IMG/VR virus record: IMGVR_UViG_3300009553_000019 | Location: 1-64,000 of that record | DNA length: 64,000 bases | Source of the DNA: a virus | Direction: 5' to 3' (one strand) | Shown here: piece after piece, positions 9,838 to 18,877 of the stretch | How positions within the stretch are numbered: position 1 is the stretch's first letter | Layout of the letters: each line of letters opens with the position of its first letter | Made by a program: the position numbers and the translations under genes | Notes under the pieces: generated by a model | The model's database searches: none | What the model was told of the DNA's origin: nothing | What the model saw: the letters and a program-made list of their open reading frames with translations, nothing else

Positions 9838-10935
9838 ATGAGATTAGCGATGTTTTACGGGAAGTGGTCATCTAGCAATCGTGGTGGGTTTGCAGATTTT
9901 CCCAACCTATATACGAGCAAAGGTTTGACTGGATCTGAAAGTTCTTTTTTTAACCTAGTTAGAGGTCTTTCAGAGCGTGGGCATCAGATTGATGTGTTTT
10001 GTGATACACCAAAGCCTGCAAAATTTGGTGATGCTACAATTTACCCGTTGAGTACTGCAGTAGGTGAGTATCAAGCATATGTCAGCTGGAATGAACCTGA
10101 CATCTTGAGAAACTTCAAAGGAAAGCGTATTGTAGCTCAGCAACTAAACGATTTCAACTACTGCAAACCTGGATTCGATGACTTCGTAGACTACTACATT
10201 AGCCCATCGAAAGCTCATGCTAATCGAATGCTAGAGTGGGGTTGTGTAAGTGAGTCAAAAGTTCGAGCTATCAGTAATTCAATCAACCTCGATTTGTTAC
10301 CGACGGGTTTGGAGAGATCTTCAAATCGCTTGATTTACTGCTCTTCTCCAGATCGTGGACTTCATCAGGCATTACAGATTTTTGGACTTGCACGACAAAA
10401 GAAAAAAGATTTAGAGTTGCATGTTTTTTATGAATTCAAAAACTGGTTTGATGTCAACATTAACCAGTGGAATTCAGGAAACCCAATTTCGGACGCATTT
10501 GGAAACCGTGCTAGATACATTGCTGAATGCTTTAGCCGTTTAGGGGTGAATGGGGAGAATGGTTTATTTCTTCATGGCAATGTATCGAATAAGCAGATGC
10601 AGGAAGAGCTTGCAAAATCTACCATAATGCTTTACCCCTGCGATCCTGTAAACTGGACTGAAGGGTTTTCAGTTTCAACCATGGATGCCTGCGCTAACGG
10701 TTGTGTTCCGATGATTACTGGAGTGGATGCATTGGGTTCAATTTACGGAGAAAGTGGTGCATTACTTCATCCTGTGAATTCACCAAGTTATCTTGGAAAT
10801 TGGGTCCACAACCTACTTTGGTTGTTGCAGACAAATTTAAATGCTAGTCGAGAACAGGTTACCAATTTTGCTAAGAATTTTGATCGAAAGATCATTGCTG
10901 GAGAATGGGATTCGTTCTTCCTTGAGGTAATTTGA
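9838..10935 (+). CDS. GT4-family glycosyltransferase
   Basis: 365 residues, start ATG 9838 preceded by a GAGGA ribosome-binding sequence. The N-terminal half has GLTGSESSFFNLVRGLSERG, the acceptor-side glycine/serine motif of GT-B enzymes. The C-terminal half has LIYCSSPDRGLHQAL and EGFSVSTMDACANGCVP (from about residue 275), the donor-binding region. It is related to the GT4 half of the preceding gene (both have SSxDRGL), so the pair may have arisen by duplication. The last codons overlap the next gene's TTG start (TTGA), so it is probably translationally coupled to the radical SAM protein. Likely adds one sugar in the same pathway; donor and acceptor are unknown. Confidence 0.85.
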   Translation: MRLAMFYGKWSSSNRGGFADFPNLYTSKGLTGSESSFFNLVRGLSERGHQIDVFCDTPKPAKFGDATIYPLSTAVGEYQAYVSWNEPDILRNFKGKRIVAQQLNDFNYCKPGFDDFVDYYISPSKAHANRMLEWGCVSESKVRAISNSINLDLLPTGLERSSNRLIYCSSPDRGLHQALQIFGLARQKKKDLELHVFYEFKNWFDVNINQWNSGNPISDAFGNRARYIAECFSRLGVNGENGLFLHGNVSNKQMQEELAKSTIMLYPCDPVNWTEGFSVSTMDACANGCVPMITGVDALGSIYGESGALLHPVNSPSYLGNWVHNLLWLLQTNLNASREQVTNFAKNFDRKIIAGEWDSFFLEVI

Positions 10936-12461
10936 CTGTATCTGTTGATAGCTTAACCCGGTTTAAACCCCAACCAAAAGAGACTGTTCTTTTAATCACC
11001 CCACCATCAGCTTTTTTGCTGGATGAACGGGTGTTTATGAGTTTGGGGATTTTGAAAGTAGCTGCAGTTCTAGAAAAAGCAGGGCACTCAGTAGAACTTC
11101 TTGATTTATCTGGAATTGAGAACTATTTAACAGTTGTAGCACTTCAAGTAGCATCTACAAAAGCTAAAGTTGCAGCACTTACTATTACAACCCCTCAACT
11201 TCCAGCGGCCAGTCTAATAGTAGATCAAATTAGAAAGGTCAGACCTGATCTTCGAGTCATTGCTGGTGGTCCACACATCACTTTAGTCCATTCTGCAGTA
11301 AAGTTAGAAGTGAAGCTGGGCAGGGTCGGTAGAGCTCATAAAGCCTATGATCGACTTGTTCAGCTCTTTGACACTATGGTGTCAGGAGATGGTGAGATAT
11401 CTATCTTTGCAGCAATAAGAGAAGATGCGCCACAGCTAATTGATGCAGATGATCCAAAAAGTGGGTTGTTTATGTCCAACGCTGATTATGGCGAGTCACC
11501 ATTTCCTGCTCGACACTTAGTCGACGTAACCAGCTATAAATACAGCATTGAAGGATTTCCTAGCACCAGCCTAATAGCACAGTTGGGTTGTCCGTTTGCA
11601 TGTGGATTTTGTGGTGGTCGAAATTCGAAAATGCTTCGAATGATACGGACTCGATCCACCGAATCGATTGTTAACGAAGTTGAAATGCTCTATAAAACGT
11701 ATGGTTTTACTGGCTATATGTTCTACGATGACGAGCTAAACGTTAACAAATCTATGGTGAGTCTGATGAATGCCATTGGAGATCTCCAAGAACGCTTGGG
11801 AGTGGAATTTCGTCTTCGGGGATTTATCAAATCAGAGCTGTTTAACAAAGAGCAAGCTCGAGCTATGTTCAGAGCTGGGTTTAGGTGGTTGTTATGCGGG
11901 TTTGAGGCAGCGTCTCCTCGAATTCTTGAAAATATCAACAAGAAAGCTACCCTAGAAGATAACACCAAAGTCTTAGAAATTGCAGATAGGGTTGGTCTGA
12001 AGGTTAAGGGGTTGATGTCGGTTGGCCATCCTGGTGAATCTGAAGAATCCATCCTAGCTCTTAGGGATTGGTTGTTAAAGGTAAAACCCGCTGATTTTGA
12101 CTGCACAGTAATTACAACCTATCCAGGTACACCTTACTATGATGAAGCAGTTCCTCATCCGTCGTTGGAGGATGTCTGGACCTATACCTGTAAGAAATCT
12201 GGCGACCAGTTACATTCTTATGATGTAGACTTTACTAAGGTTGCTGAGTACTATAAGGGTGATCCTGATGGGGGTTATCACTCATATGTATTTACAGATC
12301 ACTTGTCAGGCCAGCAGATTGTAAAACTTCGAAATCAAGTTGAAACAGAAGTTCGATCTGCTTTAAACATCCCATTTAACCCTGGACATGCTTCAGTTAG
12401 ATATGAGCATTCTATGGGTCAGTCAGAGTTACCTCAGTTCATTCTCCGTAAAACTCAGTAG
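10932..12461 (+). CDS. B12-binding-domain radical SAM enzyme
   Basis: 509 residues. The N-terminal part (about 15-170) resembles a cobalamin-binding Rossmann domain: LLITPPSAFLLDERVFMSLG, RKVRPDLRVIAGGPH, then SGDGE. The radical SAM core follows, with the cluster motif CPFACGFC (CxxxCxxC) near residue 220 and FYDDELNVN downstream. The architecture is that of the BchE/HpnR-like class, which does methylations, cyclisations and other radical chemistry. The proposed start is TTG at 10932, overlapping the upstream stop, with GAGG just before it. The next in-frame ATG would delete the first strand. Coupling to two glycosyltransferases suggests modification of the transferred sugar or of the glycosylated protein. 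The substrate is unknown. Confidence 0.82.
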   Translation: MTVSVDSLTRFKPQPKETVLLITPPSAFLLDERVFMSLGILKVAAVLEKAGHSVELLDLSGIENYLTVVALQVASTKAKVAALTITTPQLPAASLIVDQIRKVRPDLRVIAGGPHITLVHSAVKLEVKLGRVGRAHKAYDRLVQLFDTMVSGDGEISIFAAIREDAPQLIDADDPKSGLFMSNADYGESPFPARHLVDVTSYKYSIEGFPSTSLIAQLGCPFACGFCGGRNSKMLRMIRTRSTESIVNEVEMLYKTYGFTGYMFYDDELNVNKSMVSLMNAIGDLQERLGVEFRLRGFIKSELFNKEQARAMFRAGFRWLLCGFEAASPRILENINKKATLEDNTKVLEIADRVGLKVKGLMSVGHPGESEESILALRDWLLKVKPADFDCTVITTYPGTPYYDEAVPHPSLEDVWTYTCKKSGDQLHSYDVDFTKVAEYYKGDPDGGYHSYVFTDHLSGQQIVKLRNQVETEVRSALNIPFNPGHASVRYEHSMGQSELPQFILRKTQ

Positions 12462-12465
12462 TTGC

Positions 12466-12512
12466 TTGTTGATCTGAGTCTAGTGCATTATACAATCGAT
12501 GCACTAGACTCA
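12466..12512 (+). promoter_or_regulatory. Promoter with a 14-bp palindrome flanking the -10 box
   Basis: TTGTTG (12466-12471), a 17-nt spacer and TATACA (12489-12494) form a sigma70-like promoter. Two perfect 14-nt inverted arms (12475-12488 and 12499-12512) surround the -10 element, with only 10 nt between them. The right arm ends on the A of the ATG of the next gene, and no Shine-Dalgarno sequence is visible. There is no T-run, so a terminator is unlikely. An operator, or a 5' hairpin controlling translation, fits better. Confidence 0.5.
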
Positions 12513-13045
12513 TGATAATAGCACCTATTGGAGTGACTTTTCCATTAATTCTAACGATCTCTCAAGAAGGGATTGGTGGATTAGTTGGACAGAGCCCTAC
12601 TGTAGCTCTTAGAAATACCTTAACCAATACCTACCTTGATTGGTCGGATGGGACATTCAAAGTATCTGGTTGGGGAGTTAAGTATCAACCTATGTCTGAG
12701 ATCGAAAGAGGGAATTATCAACAGTTGGTGATTCATTCATCTACCCCAGGAATCGTATCAGGTATGTTCTTGTCTGCCGAGTACAACCTAAATGGGGCTT
12801 CTAATGTTAAGGGTGAGGCTAGTGATCTAGTCTACATCTCTGGTGGGGATAGTAGCTTAGATGTTGCTTTGCTGCGTAAGGGTATGACTAACCGAATGGA
12901 GGAGTTCGGTGGAGATCCCGGTCAGCTGATCTTGTATGACGACGACGGAGTTACACCTCTTATGCGTTGGGAGCTGAGAGATGAAAGTGGAGGGCTTGTA
13001 GTTTCTACTGTTGGCCAACCTTCTCGAAGAGGTCCTGGAGTATGA
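12512..13045 (+). CDS. Unknown structural protein of the neck/tail module
   Basis: 177 residues, beta-rich (VGVTFPLILTISQ-type strands, TNTYLDWSDGTF, SDLVYISGGDSS) and acidic. It overlaps the next start by ATGA. The ATG at 12512 lacks a ribosome-binding site and sits at the end of a palindrome. GTG at 12533 is an alternative start, seven codons in. The gene opens the block that continues through the tail-completion, terminator-like and sheath genes, so a head-tail connector or neck role is plausible. I recognise no family. Confidence 0.55.
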   Translation: MIIAPIGVTFPLILTISQEGIGGLVGQSPTVALRNTLTNTYLDWSDGTFKVSGWGVKYQPMSEIERGNYQQLVIHSSTPGIVSGMFLSAEYNLNGASNVKGEASDLVYISGGDSSLDVALLRKGMTNRMEEFGGDPGQLILYDDDGVTPLMRWELRDESGGLVVSTVGQPSRRGPGV

Positions 13046-14199
13046 GAAGTGGGTTTATAGCTAGAACTGGTGTAAACTACACCCCACTAGGTCAAACATT
13101 TGGGTTGGGGTCTGTAGGGACTGAAGTTGTACCCACTCCAGTTCAACCACCAAAGCATCGAAATATTTGTGTTCCAGGCTATTGGGGTAACAACCTGAGA
13201 TGTAGAATTGGGCAAGAGTCTACTCAGCTTAAGATAGCAGCAGCTTTAAATGATGAGTTGCTTGCAACAGGAGTTAGAGTTGCCTTATGGTTACCTGTTC
13301 ATGAATACCTGAAGCTTACAGCACCCAAGAATCAAACTGGTGGGGATATTGCTACAGCAGGAACCTTGAAATGCTCTTGTGTTAAAGAGTCGGGTCAGCA
13401 TGCAGATAGACGGTGCAATAGCTGTCATGGCACAGACTTCATTCCCGGCTACTTGAAGTTTGGTTATCAAACGCTATGGATGTCTTCTATCAGCCATGGT
13501 TGGACAGTTACGAATTTAACTCAGAATACAGTACTCAAACCCTACCGCTATGAACTTAAGAGTGGAGCTACTGTAGGCACTCTTGAATCTACTGATCTGT
13601 TTTTTACAAAATCAGTAACCAATGGGGACTGGGATTATCGAAATGATTTTGTTCTTCGAGATGCTGCTAATAATGCTGTGACAGTTTTCTTTAGTGTTAA
13701 TCAAGGCGCAAATTGGTATGACATAGCAAACCTTCAGTCAATAGCTCCAGCTTCTGGCAGTATTAGGTTTAGAATCAATCTTAGCAGAACGTCAACATCG
13801 ACTCCATCACCGGCTTGGGAGATGCTTAGAGTTCGTTATCCTACGATAGCTGAAAATGGAAGAGTAGGGCCATGGATTTTGATCTTGAAGAATGTAATGA
13901 CCAAAACTGATATCCAAGATCTTCGAGGGATTATCCAGGATGGTTCGATGTCGTTTTGGACAGCTCCACTGTCTTTATTTGACTGCAACATTCAGAAGCA
14001 GAGTTCGATTGATGACCCAATCAATCTTTTTTCATTAATTAAAGAGCCTGCTTTTATCGAGTTTCTGGATAGCGTAAGAATCGGACAAAGATGGTCGATA
14101 ACGAAAGTGAATTATTCCGACTCACTAGACTTTTTAACCAGGCAGTTCTTTTCCAGCAGACTACAGCAAGAACTGGAATTTACTTCGCTAGTGTTTTAA
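13042..14199 (+). CDS. Virion protein with a cysteine cluster, unknown
   Basis: 385 residues. Residues 113-131 contain CSC, eleven residues, then CNSC, a CxC-x11-CxxC arrangement that could bind zinc like a rubredoxin knuckle. The rest is beta-rich (DLFFTKSVTNGDWDYRNDF, VTVFFSVNQGANWYDI, SIRFRINLSRTST). The N-terminal 40 residues are proline-rich and look extended. It is coupled by ATGA to the gene upstream. Its place before the HK97-gp10-like gene suggests a neck or connector component. The fold and partner are not identifiable from sequence alone. Confidence 0.55.
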   Translation: MRSGFIARTGVNYTPLGQTFGLGSVGTEVVPTPVQPPKHRNICVPGYWGNNLRCRIGQESTQLKIAAALNDELLATGVRVALWLPVHEYLKLTAPKNQTGGDIATAGTLKCSCVKESGQHADRRCNSCHGTDFIPGYLKFGYQTLWMSSISHGWTVTNLTQNTVLKPYRYELKSGATVGTLESTDLFFTKSVTNGDWDYRNDFVLRDAANNAVTVFFSVNQGANWYDIANLQSIAPASGSIRFRINLSRTSTSTPSPAWEMLRVRYPTIAENGRVGPWILILKNVMTKTDIQDLRGIIQDGSMSFWTAPLSLFDCNIQKQSSIDDPINLFSLIKEPAFIEFLDSVRIGQRWSITKVNYSDSLDFLTRQFFSSRLQQELEFTSLVF

Positions 14200-14242
14200 T
14201 CATCGAGTAAGGGTTAGAACCTTACTAAACTCCGTTAAAACA

Positions 14243-14761
14243 GTGTCTAAGATCAAAATCACAATCAAGAGAAAAGAGGGAAAACCTGCTTACGATTCTC
14301 AGACATTGAAGAAGGCGGTTTTATGGTTGGAACAGATCATCCCACCAACTATCACTTCTTGGATCTTCACTAACCAACCATTTAAGTCTCAGTCAGGTAT
14401 GGCTGCAAAAAGCTGGAAGGTTACTGTTGATGGTAACATCCTCAAGATAACCAATTTGATGCCTTACACATATTGGTTAAATGATGGGGTTAGGCCTCAC
14501 GTTATGACTTACCTCTTGAATGGGAAACATACCCAAAGGCATGCTTTTGGTAAGTATGCTTATTGGGGTCGAACTCCTGTCCCAATTCCAGGAGCTGCTG
14601 GTTTCTTTTTCAGAACTCCCACCCCAGCCTCATTTGCAGCTGGAAAGTGGAAGCATCCTGGAACAATAGGTTCGCACTTCTTAGAGAAGTCGTTGTCTGA
14701 ACTTATTGAAACAGTTAAGACTCAACTGCCCAACCTTCAAATAGATTTGACAACGTTATGA
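14243..14761 (+). CDS. HK97 gp10-like tail completion (neck) protein
   Basis: 172 residues with a GTG start at 14243. The centre and C-terminus show the gp10/tail-completion signature: PYTYWLNDGVRPHVM, followed by HPGTIGSHFLEKSLSELI, comparable to the 'Y-x-x-x-x-x-x-G ... HPGT ... FL-x-x-A' pattern of the family. Such proteins sit at the head-tail interface and stop tail growth or join heads to tails. A short imperfect stem-loop (14207-14225) precedes the gene. It overlaps the following gene by ATGA. The assignment rests on motif and gene order, and the similarity is modest. Confidence 0.6.
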   Translation: MSKIKITIKRKEGKPAYDSQTLKKAVLWLEQIIPPTITSWIFTNQPFKSQSGMAAKSWKVTVDGNILKITNLMPYTYWLNDGVRPHVMTYLLNGKHTQRHAFGKYAYWGRTPVPIPGAAGFFFRTPTPASFAAGKWKHPGTIGSHFLEKSLSELIETVKTQLPNLQIDLTTL

Positions 14762-15939
14762 TCACTGAAGATCTTGCTAGTCATAAAAACATAGCCACCA
14801 CTCCGCTTGATCCACAAGATCCCGCTAGATTTAGTCAGTTAACTGAGACTGTGAAGGATTGCATACAACGTGAATTATGTCAATTCTTCAAGTTTGTAGG
14901 ATCAGGTTCTAAGCATATTGAGATACCTACAATAGAAAAGTATAGTCTAGGTTCTGAAGGTGGTAACAATCCTATCGAAACCATGACTAGGATTATCCTT
15001 CAGCACCCTGATATTTTAGAGCGATTACCGCTTATCGCCATCACGACTTCGACTGGTTCGAATTTAAAGCTGGGCTTTAACAGTCAGATGGTTGGTGCAA
15101 CTCAGCAACCTGCTAGAGTAAAGGGAACCAACAAAGGGCCCTTTCATTTTGTAGAGGGTGATAAGATTGCTTTTAGAACGAAGCCTGATGGCATCAACTT
15201 TGCAATATCAACCATTCTTTTTCCATCGAAACTAATAACAAATCTAGCTGCTACGACCGTAGAAGAAGTAGTTGCTCTTACTGCTGTTCAGGCTTTGCAT
15301 GTTACAGCTCAGGTTACTAATTTTTCTGATCCAGTTGGGGTAATACGGTTTTTAGCCTTTGGTCCGCTTGCTAAACTCTACCCTAACCAGATAGAAGTTT
15401 TACCTCCTCCATATTCTACTCAGAATGCTATCGACCAGTTAGGGCTGACTATAGAGGTGGTAGATAACAGTGCTAATAGACCACCAGCCAATCGTTACCA
15501 GTTAGCAGCTAATCTAACAGTAGGTTTAGATATAGGTTGTGAATCAGAGAATAGTCGTCGAGAGTTGACAGACTTACTTCTGAATTTTTTCAGCCTGGAG
15601 ATGGATAAGAGGGACTTTACCTTTTATGGTAGATCCATCTTTGATGATGAATTTATCCAAGATGATTCTGGCAGAAAAGAAAACTATCAGGTAATTCTAA
15701 AAGATCAGCACGCACTAACGGGTGAAGCAGAGGTACCTCGTCAAGCTAGTTCTGGTGAGCAGAAAGATCTGATTTATATAAATCGGTTATCAGTACCCGT
15801 CACAATCGTTGATTACATCGATCGGTACGTAGTTAACCTGCCAAGGCGACTGAACGAGGCCACTTTGATTCAATCAGTCAACGATTCTGGTGGAATGCCA
15901 GAAGGTGATCATGTTGGCTTTGGTGAGACTTCTGGTTAG
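14758..15939 (+). CDS. Putative tail terminator/neck protein
   Basis: 393 residues. The second half (YQLAANLTVGLDIGCESE, then RRELTDLLLNFFSLEMDKRDF) has the strand plus 'relative-to-boundary helix' pattern of tail terminators, here with a large N-terminal extension (LTETVKDCIQRELCQFF). It lies between the gp10-like gene and the sheath gene, the usual position for the terminator in contractile-tailed phages. It is longer than the usual terminators of about 130-300 residues. The function is inferred mostly from order. Confidence 0.45.
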   Translation: MITEDLASHKNIATTPLDPQDPARFSQLTETVKDCIQRELCQFFKFVGSGSKHIEIPTIEKYSLGSEGGNNPIETMTRIILQHPDILERLPLIAITTSTGSNLKLGFNSQMVGATQQPARVKGTNKGPFHFVEGDKIAFRTKPDGINFAISTILFPSKLITNLAATTVEEVVALTAVQALHVTAQVTNFSDPVGVIRFLAFGPLAKLYPNQIEVLPPPYSTQNAIDQLGLTIEVVDNSANRPPANRYQLAANLTVGLDIGCESENSRRELTDLLLNFFSLEMDKRDFTFYGRSIFDDEFIQDDSGRKENYQVILKDQHALTGEAEVPRQASSGEQKDLIYINRLSVPVTIVDYIDRYVVNLPRRLNEATLIQSVNDSGGMPEGDHVGFGETSG

Positions 15940-16087
15940 CGAAAGATTAATCGAATCCTTACGACGATCACTATAATCGAGTTGTAGGGTAGGTCCTGCC
16001 TCATGAATGCAATTCAAGCAAGTCTTTCTTGAAGTTGTAAAGAAGGTTGGACAAGGTTCTTTAGTATAAAGACTGAGTTACACAAAC

Positions 16088-18511
16088 ATGACTATCGATC
16101 TTTCAGTATATACAGACCCAGGCGTGTACCAGCAAGAGGTTATTCAACCTCAAGCATTAGCTACAGGTCAGGTGCCAAATGTACTGGCTGTAGTTGCTAT
16201 CGGTCCTCGGTCTAAGCGATCGACTAACGAGATTGTTCAACGTGGTATCGTACTTAACGAATCTGTAACTTTCAGTACCCCATCTCCTTACAATTACACA
16301 TTGTTGAGTCATGGAAATCGTCGTAAACAAGATACAACGATTTTAAGGAATGGTACTGATTCAATCCCTCTGGGTGGTTATGATTATCTTCCAGCTTCAA
16401 AGCAAGGAGTAGCTGGACCCTACAACATTCCTGCAACTTCATATCTTACCTTTGAGTTAGATCACAAGGGTTACCTCTCAGTATTAATCACAGCGTCAGC
16501 TACTCAAACTGCTGGGGTAATTGTAGGCCTAATTAATGCAGCTCTAGCAGCTGATGCTAGGTATGGGGTACCATACAACGCTGTAGCTTCAGTTGCAGGT
16601 GGCAATGCAGTCAAGATAACTTCACCAGTTACTGGTGCTACATCTGACTTTAGAATTATTCAGACCCCAGCAGCCACTGGTGGTGATGTAGGTGTTGTTA
16701 TTTTTGGTGGTTCGCTACCATTTATCGCAGACACAATCGTTCAACTGAATCCACTTCAGTATGTTACTGGTGCTACTTATACGATTTCCTACGTATCGAC
16801 AGATAACCAAGTCGATCCATTGACATTTAGTCCAGTTACCAGCATCATCAAAATTGGTAATACTGCGAATGTCACTTCTTATGCTAAGAGTGTTGATTAC
16901 ACCTTAAACGGTAACAATGTTGATTGGTCACTAAATACTCAAGCAACAGTTACTGGTCCTGCTGGAACCTTTAATACGACGGTGCTTAACAGTATCAAGT
17001 TTGCGGTTAATGGTTTAGCAGCTCTTACAGTTGCAATTCCAACTGGAGCAACGACTTCAGCTGCAGCAATTGCAACAGCTTTAAATACCGCTTTAATTGC
17101 TAGTTCAGCATATGGACCTCTGTATGGTTCGGTGTTTACTGCACCTAGTACTTCAGTTGTAGCTACTGCTCCAGCTCAATTTCAAGACGAGCCTGTAGCT
17201 AGAGGTGTGAATAGCATCATTGAATTCTTTGATACACCAAACAACTCTGCAAACTTAGTGTTTGGTATCACTTCCTTTCCTTACCAAACAATTGGTTCAG
17301 CTGACCAACCAACATATGGTTCTCTGTATTTCATTACTTATGAGTACGTTCGGCCTACTTCTGATTACAACAACCCAAGTCCTGTAGATCATAGATTCTT
17401 TGACGAGACATCTGCATATCTTTATACAGAGCCACTAACTGCTGATAATATCTCAGTTAATAAGTTGGCGATGGCAGTGAGAGTAGCATTTGAGAATAAT
17501 ACCCCACAGATCATCTTGATTCAGGTGAATGATCAGAATCAGCCTGGTTCTCCATCAATTAATGAGACCAAGGCAGCCATTGACTCGGCTAGCAACAACA
17601 GCAGCATTACAGAGCTGGTGGTTCTCGATACTAGACTAGCTGTTCAATCTTACTTGCTGTCTCATGTCACTACACAATCCGCGATTCTCGAGAAGAATTA
17701 TCGTAGAGGTTGGTATGGCATGGCACGAAACACTCCAGTGGGTGACATCGACACGCCCAACACTTTCGTCTACAGAGCACAGATCACACTTCAGGTTCCA
17801 CCAGATAGTCCTGGAAGAGGTCGATCCATCATCTCTGCTCCAGCAAATGTTTCCAAGACATTTACTCTAGAGTCTGGAGCTGAGCAAAAAGTGTTGTTGG
17901 ATTCGACTTATCTTAGCTTAGCAACAGCAGCAGTGATGTGTAGCTTTCTATCAGTAGCGACCTCTCTATTGCGCAAGACGATTGTTGGATTCGATCTCGA
18001 TGATTTCCAGGTTTATCAGAAGGGTGAGCGTAGAACACTAGCAGCTAACGGTGTAAACGTTGTAACTCTTGATGGTGGAAACTTTAAGCTAACTGATCCG
18101 GTAACCACTGAACAGGGTGCTGGAAACCTTAGAGAGTTTACTGAAATTAGTGCAGGTGCTCAGAAGGATAAGGTTGTCAGAGGGATTGATAAAACTCTAG
18201 ACACCAACGCGGTCGGTATTGTGCCTTCAGATCTAGCCGATTACATTAACGACATCAAGGGGCTGATTGCAAATGAGCTTCGATCAATGATCGAAACTGG
18301 CGACATTGCACGTTACAAAGATCAGAATGGAAACCCTCGAGATATCAACCTCCAGACTGATATGCAGGTCTTCCAAAGCCCGACTGATCCTACCAGATTT
18401 AATTTCAGGTATTACTTCAACCTACGCTATCCAGCCAAGAGATTCTTTGGTGAGTGGTCGGTAGACAATCCGTTTTTTGGTGCAGCAAATTCAGGACAGC
18501 AAACATCTTGA
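16088..18511 (+). CDS. Contractile tail sheath protein
   Basis: 807 residues. It opens with the sheath hallmark YTDPGVYQQEV. The C-terminal domain (MIETGDIARYKDQNG, MQVFQSPTDPTRFNFRYYF, then LRYPAKRFFGEW) has the beta strands that mesh with neighbouring sheath subunits. The variable middle (about 100-400) carries Ala/Thr/Val-rich domains that would decorate the sheath surface and make it longer than the T4 protein. It is followed after two small genes by the tube gene, the usual arrangement. A 148-nt intergenic stretch precedes it, room for a separate promoter. Confidence 0.85.
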   Translation: MTIDLSVYTDPGVYQQEVIQPQALATGQVPNVLAVVAIGPRSKRSTNEIVQRGIVLNESVTFSTPSPYNYTLLSHGNRRKQDTTILRNGTDSIPLGGYDYLPASKQGVAGPYNIPATSYLTFELDHKGYLSVLITASATQTAGVIVGLINAALAADARYGVPYNAVASVAGGNAVKITSPVTGATSDFRIIQTPAATGGDVGVVIFGGSLPFIADTIVQLNPLQYVTGATYTISYVSTDNQVDPLTFSPVTSIIKIGNTANVTSYAKSVDYTLNGNNVDWSLNTQATVTGPAGTFNTTVLNSIKFAVNGLAALTVAIPTGATTSAAAIATALNTALIASSAYGPLYGSVFTAPSTSVVATAPAQFQDEPVARGVNSIIEFFDTPNNSANLVFGITSFPYQTIGSADQPTYGSLYFITYEYVRPTSDYNNPSPVDHRFFDETSAYLYTEPLTADNISVNKLAMAVRVAFENNTPQIILIQVNDQNQPGSPSINETKAAIDSASNNSSITELVVLDTRLAVQSYLLSHVTTQSAILEKNYRRGWYGMARNTPVGDIDTPNTFVYRAQITLQVPPDSPGRGRSIISAPANVSKTFTLESGAEQKVLLDSTYLSLATAAVMCSFLSVATSLLRKTIVGFDLDDFQVYQKGERRTLAANGVNVVTLDGGNFKLTDPVTTEQGAGNLREFTEISAGAQKDKVVRGIDKTLDTNAVGIVPSDLADYINDIKGLIANELRSMIETGDIARYKDQNGNPRDINLQTDMQVFQSPTDPTRFNFRYYFNLRYPAKRFFGEWSVDNPFFGAANSGQQTS

Positions 18512-18544
18512 TTCTTTTAGCGTGAACTAGAGGAGTTAAGAAAG

Positions 18545-18877
18545 ATGACACCAGAACAAGAAGCTAAGATCGACCAACTACTAAAAATGGTTGGAGATGT
18601 TGCCAACGATCAGATAGCCCTTCGACAGAAGTTAGAAAACTGTGTAGGGGTAGTAGAAGTTCTGGTGCATAAACAAGGAATTCAGCAAGAATCTCTAAAA
18701 TCTGCTTGGGATGCAATTATGCGAGCAGTTGATAGAAGAAAAGACTTAGACTCGAAGATTCTAAGTCTACAAGAAGTTACAGGAAATGCTTTTGATGCCA
18801 TCAAATCGATAACAGATCATCTTGGCATTCCAGCACTTACAGAAAAAAATGACAGGTCCTCGGTGTCTTCTGGTTGA
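18545..18877 (+). CDS. Small coiled-coil protein, unknown
   Basis: 110 residues, start ATG 18545 with a GAGGAG ribosome-binding sequence. It is helical throughout (EQEAKIDQLLKMVGDVANDQ; ESLKSAWDAIMRAVDRRKDL) with heptad-like spacing of hydrophobics, so probably an oligomeric coiled coil. Its 3' end overlaps the receiver-domain gene by 29 nt in another frame. No known family. It could be a tail-assembly factor or a partner of the receiver domain. Confidence 0.65.
   Translation: MTPEQEAKIDQLLKMVGDVANDQIALRQKLENCVGVVEVLVHKQGIQQESLKSAWDAIMRAVDRRKDLDSKILSLQEVTGNAFDAIKSITDHLGIPALTEKNDRSSVSSG

Noticed and set aside
12475-12512. Terminator after the radical SAM gene
   Set aside because: No T-run, and the arms surround a -10 element and touch the next start codon.
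15940-16087. A promoter before the sheath gene (TATAAT at 15972, TATAAA at 16065)
   Set aside because: The -10-like hexamers lack convincing -35 partners, so I do not list them. The 148-nt gap probably does hold control signals.
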